This document shows positions 32,722 through 41,159 of a stretch of 64,000 nt of DNA, one piece after another; the first letter of the stretch is position 1; each line of letters starts with the position of its first letter. This stretch comes from Palsa-504 sp963790065. Its GTDB lineage: Bacteria > Actinomycetota > Actinomycetes > Streptosporangiales > Streptosporangiaceae. The notes under the pieces were generated by a model that did no database searches, was not told where the DNA came from, and saw only the letters and a list, made by a program, of their open reading frames with translations. Location: positions 62,001 through 126,000 of the forward strand of contig CAWBNK010000020.1 of the NCBI GenBank assembly GCA_963790065.1. Reading direction: 5' to 3'. A program made the position numbers and the translations under genes.

Positions 32722-35700
32722 TTCGCCGTCGGCGCGGGGCAGGGAGTTCGCCGGATCCGCGGTCGGCCTGATCGCGGGAAACGGTACGGCCCCGTCGAGC
32801 GTCTGGGTGGGCGGCCTGATCGCGCGGAACGTTACCGTCGCATCGGCCGGGTCGGCGGCCGGCTCGCGCCGCGGCTTGATCGCGCGGAACGTTACCGTCG
32901 CATCGGCCGGGTCGGAGACTGGCTCGCGCCGCGGCTTGATCGCCCGGAACCTGACCGTCGCATCGGCCGGGTCGGCGGCCGGCTCGGCGCCGGCTTGATC
33001 GCGGCGAACTGCACCGTCGCATCCGCCGGCCGGGGACCGGCTCGGGCGGCTCTGATGGCTTGATCGCGCGGAACGTTATCGTCGCATCGCCCAGGTCGGA
33101 GGCCAGCTCGGACAGCGGCTTGAGCGGGGTGACCGGCATCGTTGCATCCGCGGGGCCGGGGGGCGGCGCGTACTGCGGCTTGAGCGGGGTGACCGGCATC
33201 GTCGCATCCGCGGGGCCGGGGGGCGGCGCGTACTGCGGCTTGAGCGGGGTGACCGGCATCGTCGCATCCGCGGGGCCGGGGGGCGGCGCGTACTGCGGCT
33301 TGAGCGGGGTGACCGGCATCGTCGCATCCGCGGGGCCGGGGGGCGGCGCGTACTGCGGCTTGAGCGGGGTGACCGGCATCGTCGCATCCGCCGGACCGAG
33401 GGCCGGCGCGGAGGCCGGCGCGGACGGCTGGTTCGCCGTACTGGCTCGCTGGTCGCGGCTCGCCGGCACGGCCAGGGGCCGACGGCGGCATTCGCGGCGG
33501 GCTATCGCGTACAGCCACGGGCGCAGCTTGGCCGCATCGGGCAGGGAACTGGACGCGGTGGCGGCGATGATGAAGGTGTCCTGGACGGCCGCGGCCGCGT
33601 CCGCCGGTTCCCGCAGCAGCCAATGGCAGTAGCCGTACAGGCCGCGCGCGTACCGGTCGTAAGCCATGGCCATGCCCGCCGGGTCCGCCGCCGCGATCGC
33701 CGCGACGATCTCGCGGTCGCGGCGGATGGCTTCAGGCGACGGCTGCTGGCTCCGGCCGGCCTCGGCGGGGGCGGGGCGGGCGGCGTGGGCGGCGTGGGCT
33801 CCCGGCTTGGCCGCCGGGAGCGTGAAGCTCTTCGGGAACGACTGCCGGGCGGGATCGGCCGGAGGACGGCGGAAGCTGGCCGGAAGCGTGCGCCGGGCCG
33901 AGTCGGCCGGAGGACGGCGGAAGGTGGCCAGGACCTCGTCGGCGGCATCGACGGCCGACTGACTCGCCTGCGCGGTCAGGGCCTGCTCGACGGGCGGGAT
34001 CGCCTCCGCGGTCCGGGCCCCGTCGCGGTAGGCCGCGGCGAGTTTCCGGCTGGTCGAGGCCTGTCCGACCAGCCGGGCCGACTCCTCGGCCCGGCCCGCG
34101 TCCTGGTAGGCGGCGGCGAGGTTCTGCCGTGAGATCCGGGTATCGAGGTGATCGGGGCCCAGCACTCGTTCCCGGTCGGCCAGGGTCTGCTCGAACAGCG
34201 AGATCGCCTCGGTGGCCCGGCCTGCGTCCCGGTAGGCCGCGGCCAGGTTGCCCTGGGAATTCAGCGTGCTCGGATGCTCGGCGCCCAGCAGCCGCTCTCG
34301 TACGGCCAGGTTCGCCTCGTACAGCGGGATCGCGTCGGTGGCCCGGCCCGCGTCCTGGTAGGCGGCGGCCAGGTTGTTCTGCGCATTCAGCGTGGCGGGA
34401 TCATCCGAGCCCAGCAGGCTCTGCCGGGCGGCCAGGATCTGCTCGAACAGCGTGATCGCCTCGTCGGTCCGGCCGACGGCCAGATAGGCGGCGGCGAGGC
34501 TGTTCCGCGCGTTCAGGGTGTCCGGATGCTCGGCACCCAGCAGCCGCTCAAGATCCGCGCTCAGCGGCTCGCCGACCGCGATGGCCTGCGTGGCGCTGTC
34601 GCGCAGCTCAATCAGGTGGTACAGCGCGATGAACCGGAGCCGCAGCAGAACCCGGGCCAGGTCGTCGTCGGCCTCTACTGCGGGCTCGGCCAAGGCCAGC
34701 AGCGCCGTCACGTGCTGAGGGATCGCCCTGACCGCGGGGCGATCTTGTGACCCGGCCAGCGCCCGAGCGTAGGTGTCCAGCACGAAGGTGGCGGCCAGGC
34801 GCGCCGCGGTCAGCCGCTGGCGGCGGACCAGGCTGTCGCGGACCGCCTGCGCTACCAGCCGGTGCATGATGACGGTCTGGCCGTCCAGGCTGAAGGTCAG
34901 CAGTGACCGGGCGCTCAGCCACTCCAGCGCCCGGTCAACCGTGGCCGGCGCTACCCGCCGCCCGCTGACGAGCACGCCGACCCGGCCGGCCACGTGCAGC
35001 AGGTCGCGACGGACCCCGGCGGGCGACAGCACCGCCATGATCTCCATGACCCGGTGGCACACGCCGGTCCGATCGGAGGCCCTGACCGCCTGCAAGGACA
35101 GCAGTACCGCGCCGACCGCACCACGGGCCGCGCCGCGCTGGTGGAGCTCCGTCTGGTCTTGGGCCGGGTCCTCCTGGGCCGGCCGCGTCTGCAGCCGGTC
35201 CAGGTATCCCCAGTACGTCAGGCGCTGCCCGGCTATCACCGTCGCGGCGTGGGCCAGCGCCAGCGGCAACTGCCCCAGCTCGGCTGCTACCGCAGCGGCT
35301 CCCTCGGCATCGGCCAGGCCGGTGGTGCGGTCAAGGAACTCGGCCGCTTCGGCGGCGCTGAATACGTCTATCGGGACGCTGTGACCCAGGGCCGGTGCTG
35401 GCTGCCTGGCGCAGGTGACCAGCACCCGGGCGGCCCCGCCGACCGGGATAAACGGCCGCAGCTCCTCGGGGTCTGTCACATCGTCGACCACCAGCAGGCA
35501 GCGGCCCCCGTCTGCCTCCAGCCAGTACCGTACCGCCTGCGCCGCGTCGGCGATCTCCCGTCCGGAATCGCTGTCGATCAGTCCGGTGGCGTCAGCCACC
35601 GCGGCCAGTCCGGCCCGCAGGCTGCCGGTATCCGAGCCGTTGACCCAGGCCACCAGCCGCCAGCCGTCGGCCAGCTTGGCCCGCGCGTACGCGGCCGCCA

Positions 35701-35947
35701 GCTGCGTGGCACCCAGCCCCTGGAGCCCGGCCGCGGAGTAGATGACCGATACCCCGGCATCATCGCGGTCCAGTTGGTCCAGCAGGTCGGTGCGGGGACG
35801 GAAGCCAGGCGGCACCCGTGGGATGTCGCCCACCATGACCTGCTCGGCTGCCGGCTCAGACGACAGCATTTCCCGGGCCTCCGACCCGGTGTCGGTCGCA
35901 ACGGTCAGGTCCGCCACCCCCTTCCCTGCCCCTTTCCCATGCCTCAT
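32612..35947 (-). CDS. STAND NTPase-TPR-sigma region 2 fusion, frameshifted before sigma region 4
   Basis: In frame from ATG 35947: VMVGDIPRVPPGFRPRTDLL (37-56), then a STAND NTPase. Its P-loop is GLQGLGAT, with Ala80 in place of the Walker lysine; Walker B is LLVVDD (151-156). A winged-helix-like part follows, then about four TPR units of 42 residues near 490-660 (NNLAAAYQDAGRATDAIPLY). A linker has two FRRPPAD repeats. Sigma region 2 lies at about 742-800 (AYDRYARGLYGYCHWLLREP, VQDTF, LRPWLYAIARREC). ADATMPVTPLKP repeats come next. After about 33040 the frame is lost and ends at 32612 in unrelated sequence. The design suggests a sensor ATPase-type regulator joined to its own sigma factor. 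Sequencing error in the GC-rich repeats is the main alternative to a real split. Confidence 0.72.
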   Translation of the reverse strand: MRHGKGAGKGVADLTVATDTGSEAREMLSSEPAAEQVMVGDIPRVPPGFRPRTDLLDQLDRDDAGVSVIYSAAGLQGLGATQLAAAYARAKLADGWRLVAWVNGSDTGSLRAGLAAVADATGLIDSDSGREIADAAQAVRYWLEADGGRCLLVVDDVTDPEELRPFIPVGGAARVLVTCARQPAPALGHSVPIDVFSAAEAAEFLDRTTGLADAEGAAAVAAELGQLPLALAHAATVIAGQRLTYWGYLDRLQTRPAQEDPAQDQTELHQRGAARGAVGAVLLSLQAVRASDRTGVCHRVMEIMAVLSPAGVRRDLLHVAGRVGVLVSGRRVAPATVDRALEWLSARSLLTFSLDGQTVIMHRLVAQAVRDSLVRRQRLTAARLAATFVLDTYARALAGSQDRPAVRAIPQHVTALLALAEPAVEADDDLARVLLRLRFIALYHLIELRDSATQAIAVGEPLSADLERLLGAEHPDTLNARNSLAAAYLAVGRTDEAITLFEQILAARQSLLGSDDPATLNAQNNLAAAYQDAGRATDAIPLYEANLAVRERLLGAEHPSTLNSQGNLAAAYRDAGRATEAISLFEQTLADRERVLGPDHLDTRISRQNLAAAYQDAGRAEESARLVGQASTSRKLAAAYRDGARTAEAIPPVEQALTAQASQSAVDAADEVLATFRRPPADSARRTLPASFRRPPADPARQSFPKSFTLPAAKPGAHAAHAARPAPAEAGRSQQPSPEAIRRDREIVAAIAAADPAGMAMAYDRYARGLYGYCHWLLREPADAAAAVQDTFIIAATASSSLPDAAKLRPWLYAIARRECRRRPLAVPASRDQRASTANQPSAPASAPALGPADATMPVTPLKPQYAPPPGPADATMPVTPLKPQYAPPPGPADATMPVTPLKPQYAPPPGPADATMPVTPLKPQYAPPPGPADATMPVTPLKPLSELASDLGDATITFRAIKPSEPPEPVPGRRMRRCSSPRSSRRRAGRRPGRCDGQVPGDQAAARASLRPGRCDGNVPRDQAAARAGRRPGRCDGNVPRDQAAHPDARRGRTVSRDQADRGSGELPAPRRRRNGASRTPGSDPLHPGRPEASRTGGPRAERPARPARP
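32815..33110 (-). repeat. Diverged repeats encoding ADAT-x-x-x-AIKP units
   Basis: Units of about 51-60 bases encode GDATITFRAIKP, ADATVQFAAIKP, ADATVRFRAIKP and two ADATVTFRAIKP copies. They lie between sigma region 2 and region 4. Each of the first two junctions has lost one base relative to the other copies. Confidence 0.75.
33121..33391 (-). repeat. 60-bp tandem repeat, four full copies and a partial fifth
   Basis: Four copies are almost identical (one base differs in the copy at 33121) and the fifth is partial. Each encodes 20 residues containing ADATMPVTPLKP and a QYAPPP spacer in the sigma-factor linker. Copy identity indicates recent duplication or gene conversion. Confidence 0.92.
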
Positions 35948-35979
35948 GTAGTAGATCCCGGCGCGTCCTTCAAAATACG

Positions 35980-36498
35980 CTATGTCCGCGCCGGATCGCT
36001 GCTCGCCGACGCGGCGGCGCGGACCAGGGGGAGGATCCGGTAGGGCACCTGGGTGGCGAGGGAGATGAGGGTCGAGGAGCGGACCACGCCCTCGGCGGAG
36101 ACGATGGCGTCGATGACCCGCTGCAGGTCGGAGTTGGTGCGGGCGACGACGCGGCAGAGCAGGTCGCCGACGCCGGTGATGGTGTGCACCTCGAGCACCT
36201 CGGGGATGGCGGCCAGCCGCTCGGCCACCGGGTCGTGGCCGCCGGCCTGGCGGATCTCCAGCGTGATGAACGCGGTGACCTCGTAGCCGAGCGCGGCCGG
36301 GTCCACCTCGGGCCCGTAGCCGGTGATCACGCCGCGCTCGGCCAGCCGGTCCAGCCGGGCCTGCACGGTGCCGCGGGCCACGCCGAGCCGCCGGGAGGCC
36401 TCCAGCACGCCCACCCGCGGCTCGGCGGCCAGCAGTTCGATGAGCGCGGCGTCCAGGCCGTCGACCGGCCCCGGGCGGCTGGTAGTCAGACTGTGCAT
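35980..36498 (-). CDS. Lrp/AsnC-family regulator, probable control of tyrosine catabolism
   Basis: The protein has 172 residues. An N-terminal winged helix-turn-helix (LDAALIELLAAEPRVGVLEA, SRRLGVARGTVQARLDRLAE) is followed by a RAM/ACT-like domain (ITLEIRQAGG, VLEVHTITGVGDLLCRVVAR) that binds small ligands and forms octamers in this family. It is divergent from hppD, and a perfect palindrome lies between the starts. This suggests control of hppD in response to tyrosine, phenylalanine or 4-hydroxyphenylpyruvate. ATG 36498 fits the family length better than the upstream ATG at 36531, which would overlap the palindrome. Confidence 0.87.
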   Translation of the reverse strand: MHSLTTSRPGPVDGLDAALIELLAAEPRVGVLEASRRLGVARGTVQARLDRLAERGVITGYGPEVDPAALGYEVTAFITLEIRQAGGHDPVAERLAAIPEVLEVHTITGVGDLLCRVVARTNSDLQRVIDAIVSAEGVVRSSTLISLATQVPYRILPLVRAAASASSDPART

Positions 36499-36524
36499 AG
36501 GTACCACGATCCGTTCGGCATATA

Positions 36525-36539
36525 TAGTCAATATGACTA
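36525..36539. promoter_or_regulatory. Palindromic site between lrp-type gene and hppD
   Basis: TAGTCA-ATA-TGACTA is a perfect inverted repeat. TAGTCAATA also recurs as a direct repeat at 36538-36546. The AT-rich setting suits an Lrp operator overlapping the promoters. Confidence 0.65.
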
Positions 36540-36592
36540 GTCAATAGAGCAGTTGGTTGCGCACTTTGAAGACCCATGTGCATGCTATCGGC

Positions 36593-37699
36593 ATGACGAC
36601 GCCAGCGCAGGACGCCTTCCCCATCACCGGCATGGACGCCGTGGTCTTCGCGGTCGGCAACGCGAAGCAGGCCGCCCACTACTATTCGACCGCGTTCGGC
36701 ATGCGGCGGGTGGCCTACCGCGGCCCGGAGACCGGCTCCCCGGACGAGGCCGCCTACGTGCTGGAGTCCGGCAGCGCGCGGTTCGTGTTCCGCGGGCCGG
36801 TGCGGGCCCGCACGCCGCTAGGCGCCCGGGTGGCCGCGCACGGCGACGGGGTGGTCGACCTGGCCCTGGAGGTGAGCTCGGCCGAGGACGCCTACCGCTA
36901 CGCGGTCGCGCACGGGGCCTGCGGCCTGACCGAGCCGCGCATCGTCGAGGACGACCACGGCAAGGTGGTGGTGGCCGCCATCGCGACCTACGGCGACACC
37001 AGGCACACGCTGGTCGAGCGGTCCGGCTACTCCGGCGTCTACCTGCCCGGGTACGTGCCGGCCGAGCCCATCGGGACCCCGCCGGCCCGGCCTTTCTTCA
37101 CCGAGATCGACCACTGCGTGGGCAACGTCGAGCTGGGCCGGATGGATGAGTGGGTGGACTTCTACCACCGGGTCATGGGCTTCACCAACATGAAGGAGTT
37201 CGTCGGCGACGACATCGCCACCGAGTACTCCGCGCTGATGAGCAAGGTGGTCGCGGACGGGACGCGGAAGGTGAAGTTCCCGCTGAACGAGCCGGCGGCG
37301 GGCAAGCGCAAGTCGCAGATCGACGAGTACCTGGAGTTCTTCGGCGGCCCCGGGGTGCAGCACATCGCGCTGGCCACCGACGACATCGTGGCCAGCGTCC
37401 AGGCCATGACCGCGGCGGGCGTGGACTTCCTGTCCACCCCGGGCAGCTACTACGACGAGCTGGGCTCGTGGGTGGGCGAGACCCGGGTGCCGCTGGACGA
37501 GCTGCGGTCGCTCGGGATCCTGGCCGACCGGGACGAGGACGGCTACCTGCTGCAGATCTTCACCCAGCCGGTGCAGGACCGGCCCACGGTGTTCTTCGAG
37601 CTGATCGAGCGGCACGGGTCGCAGGGGTTCGGCAAGGGGAACTTCAAGGCGCTGTTCGAGGCGATCGAGCGGGAGCAGGCCAGGCGCGGGAACCTGTAG
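36593..37699 (+). CDS. hppD: 4-hydroxyphenylpyruvate dioxygenase
   Basis: HPPD turns 4-hydroxyphenylpyruvate into homogentisate, the second step of tyrosine breakdown. This 368-residue protein has two vicinal-oxygen-chelate halves. The iron ligands appear as His in EIDHCVGNV, His in GVQHIALAT, and Glu in TVFFELIERHG. The C-terminal helix motif GFGKGNFKALFEAIE gates the active site. ATG 36593 is the likely start. No homogentisate dioxygenase or other pathway gene lies in the window, so the product may feed elsewhere, for example to pigment. Confidence 0.95.
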   Translation: MTTPAQDAFPITGMDAVVFAVGNAKQAAHYYSTAFGMRRVAYRGPETGSPDEAAYVLESGSARFVFRGPVRARTPLGARVAAHGDGVVDLALEVSSAEDAYRYAVAHGACGLTEPRIVEDDHGKVVVAAIATYGDTRHTLVERSGYSGVYLPGYVPAEPIGTPPARPFFTEIDHCVGNVELGRMDEWVDFYHRVMGFTNMKEFVGDDIATEYSALMSKVVADGTRKVKFPLNEPAAGKRKSQIDEYLEFFGGPGVQHIALATDDIVASVQAMTAAGVDFLSTPGSYYDELGSWVGETRVPLDELRSLGILADRDEDGYLLQIFTQPVQDRPTVFFELIERHGSQGFGKGNFKALFEAIEREQARRGNL

Positions 37700-37701
37700 C
37701 G

Positions 37702-37729
37702 CTTACGCCTTGCGCCTTACGCCTTACGC
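37702..37729. repeat. Heptamer tandem repeat at a convergent junction
   Basis: Four 7-base units (CTTACGC, CTTGCGC, CTTACGC, CTTACGC) lie between the hppD stop and the L,D-transpeptidase end. The last unit contains the transpeptidase TAA stop, so unit number could change the protein end. Confidence 0.7.
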
Positions 37730-39040
37730 CGTTGCGTTGCTGGCCGGCGAGGTCTGCAGCGGCGCGGTCGCGACCTCGGCCGGCAGGCTCGAGGGATCGA
37801 CGAACGTGCTGCCGCCCGGCCCGGCCATGACGGCCTGGCCGGTGGCGCTGCCCTTGAGGTACTGCGGCCAGGACAGGAACCACTCGGTCCAGCCGTTATC
37901 CCAGGTCCCGCCCTTGGGGCTGCCCGTGATCGTGATGGGGTCGCCCGGCACGGCCAGGTTGTAATACGTCTGCGCGTCGGCGGGCGAGAGGTTGACGCAG
38001 CCGTGGCTGACGTTCTCGAAGCCCTGCTCGCCCACCGACCAGTACGCGTCGTGGTAGTAATCCCCGCTGAAGGTGAACCGGACCGACCACGGCACCTCCA
38101 GGCTGTACCCGGGGCCGGTCATCAGCACCGGGTTGGCCTTCTCGATGGTCAGGTAGGACCCGTCGGGGGTGGCGTCGCCCGGCTTGCCTGAGCTGATCGG
38201 CCAGTCGTAGCGGAGCTTGCCGTTGTAGTAGATCTGGGTGCGGTGCGTATGGGTGTTCCCGACCGCGATCAGCGACGGGCCGATGCGGAACGTCTGGGTC
38301 AGCGTGTGGTCCCCGTACACGCCCGGGGCGCCCTGCACGCCGTTCAGGTGCCCGGTGAAGCTCACCGTGACCCCGGCCGGCCAGTAGTCACGAGGCCGGA
38401 AGTAGGCGCAGGTGACGGCCATGTTGCACGGCTCGTCCCAGTACCAGGCGCCGACCACCGGGACCGAGGTGCTGACCTGCAGCGCCCGCTCGACCGCGGC
38501 CTTGTCCGTGATCGGCTGGCTGAAGTACAAGATGATCGGCATGCCCACGCCGTAGGTCTGGTCGTAGCCCTCGAGGATCTCGGTCGAGAACGTCCGGGCC
38601 GGGGACAGGGTGCGGAACGCGCTGGTGGCGGTGACTGCTTTCGCGTCTTTTCCGGTGGCGGTGGCGGTGACCTTGTAGGTCTGGGAGACGGCCAGGGCCC
38701 AGAGGGTGTGCCAGGTCCGGCCGTTCTGGCTGAGGCGGCCGGGAACGGTCCCGGCGGGCGTGCGCACGGTGACGCCGGTCAGGGTCCCGCCGGCCGCGGT
38801 GACGGTGATGCCCGCCGACGGGTCGGCGGCGGCGGCGCCGTTGGCGGGGGTGATCGTGATCCTGGTCCCGGGTGCGGCGGCCGCGGTCCGGGCCGCGGCG
38901 CTGGCCGTCTCCGTGGTCTTGCCGGTGGGGGTGGCGGGCCCGGCGGCGGTGCAGCCGGCGGCCAGCAGGGCCAGCGCCGCCGCGACGGCGAGGCCGGCCA
39001 GCCGGCTCCGCCTGCCTGGCGGGCGATCACCGCGCCGCAT
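37724..39040 (-). CDS. L,D-transpeptidase lipoprotein with Ig-like domains
   Basis: This is a 438-residue exported cell-wall cross-linker. It has an N-terminal signal with the lipobox LLAAGC (lipidated Cys at about residue 30), then two Ig-like domains as in mycobacterial LdtMt enzymes. The YkuD catalytic domain has HxxxxxxSHGC-type residues: YYHDAYW and SHGCVNLSPADAQ with the nucleophilic cysteine. A Trp-rich C-terminal extension is present. It forms 3-3 peptidoglycan cross-links, which resist many beta-lactams. GGGAGG lies six bases before ATG 39040, which decides the start. Confidence 0.93.
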   Translation of the reverse strand: MRRGDRPPGRRSRLAGLAVAAALALLAAGCTAAGPATPTGKTTETASAAARTAAAAPGTRITITPANGAAAADPSAGITVTAAGGTLTGVTVRTPAGTVPGRLSQNGRTWHTLWALAVSQTYKVTATATGKDAKAVTATSAFRTLSPARTFSTEILEGYDQTYGVGMPIILYFSQPITDKAAVERALQVSTSVPVVGAWYWDEPCNMAVTCAYFRPRDYWPAGVTVSFTGHLNGVQGAPGVYGDHTLTQTFRIGPSLIAVGNTHTHRTQIYYNGKLRYDWPISSGKPGDATPDGSYLTIEKANPVLMTGPGYSLEVPWSVRFTFSGDYYHDAYWSVGEQGFENVSHGCVNLSPADAQTYYNLAVPGDPITITGSPKGGTWDNGWTEWFLSWPQYLKGSATGQAVMAGPGGSTFVDPSSLPAEVATAPLQTSPASNATA

Positions 39041-39159
39041 CACGATCCTCCCGGCAGGCCCTGCTCGGTCAAGCGCCCGCACGGTGATCGTTCCCCGCCC
39101 GGCCCCGCCTCGAACGCGGATCCCGCCGCCTAGCGGTGACGGCTACCTAGCGGTGACGG

Positions 39160-40920
39160 CTACTTGGCCCGCTTCCCGGTGGATGATCGCAACCTGGCTA
39201 TCCGGCGCACCCAGTCCAGCCCGACCTTCAGGTCACGACGGTCGAGGAAGTACGCGACGACGCCGAAGGCGATGATCGCGCAGCCGGCCGCTAGCACGGC
39301 CAGGGCGGCGGCCAGCAGCTTGTGATGCAGGGGCACGGCCAGGCTGACCGCCACGCCGACCGCGGCGCCGACCGCACAGGCGGCCAGCCCGGCCAGGGCC
39401 GCGCGACGGGCACCGGCCACCGCGGCCGGGCCGCAGACCCTCCTGGTCACGAACACCAGCGGGACGGCCACCGTCAGCTGGCCGATGGTGGTGCCGAGCG
39501 CGAGCATCGCGGGCACCAGGCGGGCCGGAACCAGCTGGACCAGCACCAGATCGGCGATGATCGTGATCGCCCAGCTGCCGGCCAGCGCCGCGGCGGCGAT
39601 CTTGAGCCGCCTGATGACGAACATCACCCGGGACAGGTTCGCGATCACCGCCATGCCCGCGATGCCCGGCGCGAACAGCGCGAAGGTCCAGGTCAGCTGC
39701 GAGACCTGATCGGGTTGCTTGGCGAGCACGTGGGCGGCAGGAATGGCGATGGCCGCGATCACCGCCGTGCCCAGCCACGACATCAGCAGCACCGCCCGGG
39801 TCGACCCGGCGCTGGTCCGGTCGAAGGCGGCGCCCTCCCGCGCGGATAGCACGGGGAACGCGCTGACCACGATGGACAGGGCCAGGATCGCCGCGATGGA
39901 GTTGAACACCTGCGAGCCGTAGTTGAACAAGACCAGCGCGCCGGTCTCGCCGTGCCCGTTGGCCAGGTCGATGGCCACGACGTTGGCCACGTCGATGGCG
40001 ACCAGTTCAGCCGCACCGACCAGGGCCAGCCCGCTGACCCGGCGCGCCACCCCAGGCGGGAACCGCAGTACCGGCCGGAACCGCAGGTGCAATCGCCACG
40101 TCGGCGGCAGCGCCACCACGACCAGCGCGGCGATGCCCAGCGTGGTCCCTACCGACAGGACGAGTTCCGCGGCCAGCGGCAGCTGGGCCAGCGCCCGCCC
40201 CTTGTTCAACGGCACGAAGGCCAGGTAACAAGCGATGAGCACCAGGCTGGAGATCCCCGGGCCGATCGACGGCGCGGCGAACCGCCGGTAGGACTGCAGC
40301 AGTCCGTACAACACCACTGACAACCCGTACAGCAGCGCCTGGGGGGCGAACACCTCGAGCATGTTGCCGGTGACCGTAATCATGTCGGCCCGGACGCAGT
40401 GCGCGTTCGGATTGCTGGGGTTCAGCAGCGAGGCCACCGGGCCGGCCGCGACCACGATGGCCACGGTCAGCGGGACCACGATGATGACGGTCCAGGTCAG
40501 CAGCGCCGAGGTGATCTGGCCGACCCGGGCCTTCGCCGCTGGATCTTGCCCGGCTCGTTCCGCCGATTGGGCCAGCACCGGCACCATCGCGCTGGTCAGC
40601 GCGCCACCCAGGACGAGTTCGTACAGCAGGTTGGGCACCTGGTTCGCGGTCACGTACGCCGTGCCTAGGCAGCTCGCGCCCACCGTCTGCGAGAACACCA
40701 GCGTGCGGACCAGGCCCAGGACCCGGGACAAGATCGTGAGGCTGGCCACCACCGCGGCACCGCGGGCGATGGCCGGACCGAGACGCTGGCCCAGGCCCGG
40801 ATCCGCGGGTGCCGGCCGGCCGGAGTGGGCCGGTGCCGGCCGGGCGGAGTGGGCCGGTGCCGGCCGGGCGGGGTCCGTGCCTTTCCCGGTCGGCACGCGC
40901 AGCTCCTGATCGCCTGGCAT
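39160..40920 (-). CDS. murJ: MurJ-type lipid II flippase
   Basis: The 586-residue membrane protein of the MOP exporter superfamily has about 14 helices. Family segments include SRVLGLVRTLVFSQTVGA, TANQVPNLLYELVLGGALTS and MVPVLAQ. It should move lipid II across the membrane for peptidoglycan synthesis. The N-terminus has a short disordered repeat (three ARPAPAH-like copies). There is no C-terminal kinase-like domain such as mycobacterial MurJ has. GGAGG lies six bases before ATG 40920. It may be the housekeeping copy or a paralogue; a second MurJ-like domain is fused to a polymerase at 53.4-56.6 kb. Confidence 0.85.
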   Translation of the reverse strand: MPGDQELRVPTGKGTDPARPAPAHSARPAPAHSGRPAPADPGLGQRLGPAIARGAAVVASLTILSRVLGLVRTLVFSQTVGASCLGTAYVTANQVPNLLYELVLGGALTSAMVPVLAQSAERAGQDPAAKARVGQITSALLTWTVIIVVPLTVAIVVAAGPVASLLNPSNPNAHCVRADMITVTGNMLEVFAPQALLYGLSVVLYGLLQSYRRFAAPSIGPGISSLVLIACYLAFVPLNKGRALAQLPLAAELVLSVGTTLGIAALVVVALPPTWRLHLRFRPVLRFPPGVARRVSGLALVGAAELVAIDVANVVAIDLANGHGETGALVLFNYGSQVFNSIAAILALSIVVSAFPVLSAREGAAFDRTSAGSTRAVLLMSWLGTAVIAAIAIPAAHVLAKQPDQVSQLTWTFALFAPGIAGMAVIANLSRVMFVIRRLKIAAAALAGSWAITIIADLVLVQLVPARLVPAMLALGTTIGQLTVAVPLVFVTRRVCGPAAVAGARRAALAGLAACAVGAAVGVAVSLAVPLHHKLLAAALAVLAAGCAIIAFGVVAYFLDRRDLKVGLDWVRRIARLRSSTGKRAK

Positions 40921-40980
40921 GCGAGGCCTCCGTCCAGTTACGCCGTCGGCGGCGGGATCCGGATTCAGCTGGAGACCGGA

Positions 40981-40994
40981 TCTACATATGTAGA
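40981..40994. promoter_or_regulatory. Palindrome upstream of murJ
   Basis: TCTACATATGTAGA is a perfect 14-bp palindrome 60 bases before the murJ start. GTAGACCCG recurs at 40990-40998 and 41009-41017, a 19-base period. It is probably a repressor or activator site. Confidence 0.5.
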
Positions 40995-41159
40995 CCCGAA
41001 TCCGATCAGTAGACCCGGGGTCGTGATCATAGGAGTGGACAGCCGTCAGAAAGATACGCGTGAGCGGGGGCGCTTCGCGCGTTCGCCCGTACGGGTAGCC
41101 GCATTATGGACCAGCGAGCTCTATCTATGTAGAGTTTTGGCTGGTTCTCTCGGTGGTTC

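Noticed and set aside
33121..33391. Regular 60-bp repeats as a possible CRISPR array
   Set aside because: There are no variable spacers, the unit length is a multiple of three, and the copies encode an in-frame protein repeat.
32892..33623. Separate 243-residue repeat protein on the minus strand
   Set aside because: It is the shifted reading of the ADAT..KP repeats; only a short part around 33000-33040 in this frame is the true linker.
35948..36679. N-terminal extension of the STAND-sigma frame to 36679
   Set aside because: This part is antisense or out of frame across the Lrp-type gene and the hppD start, with Arg/Gly/Pro-rich composition.
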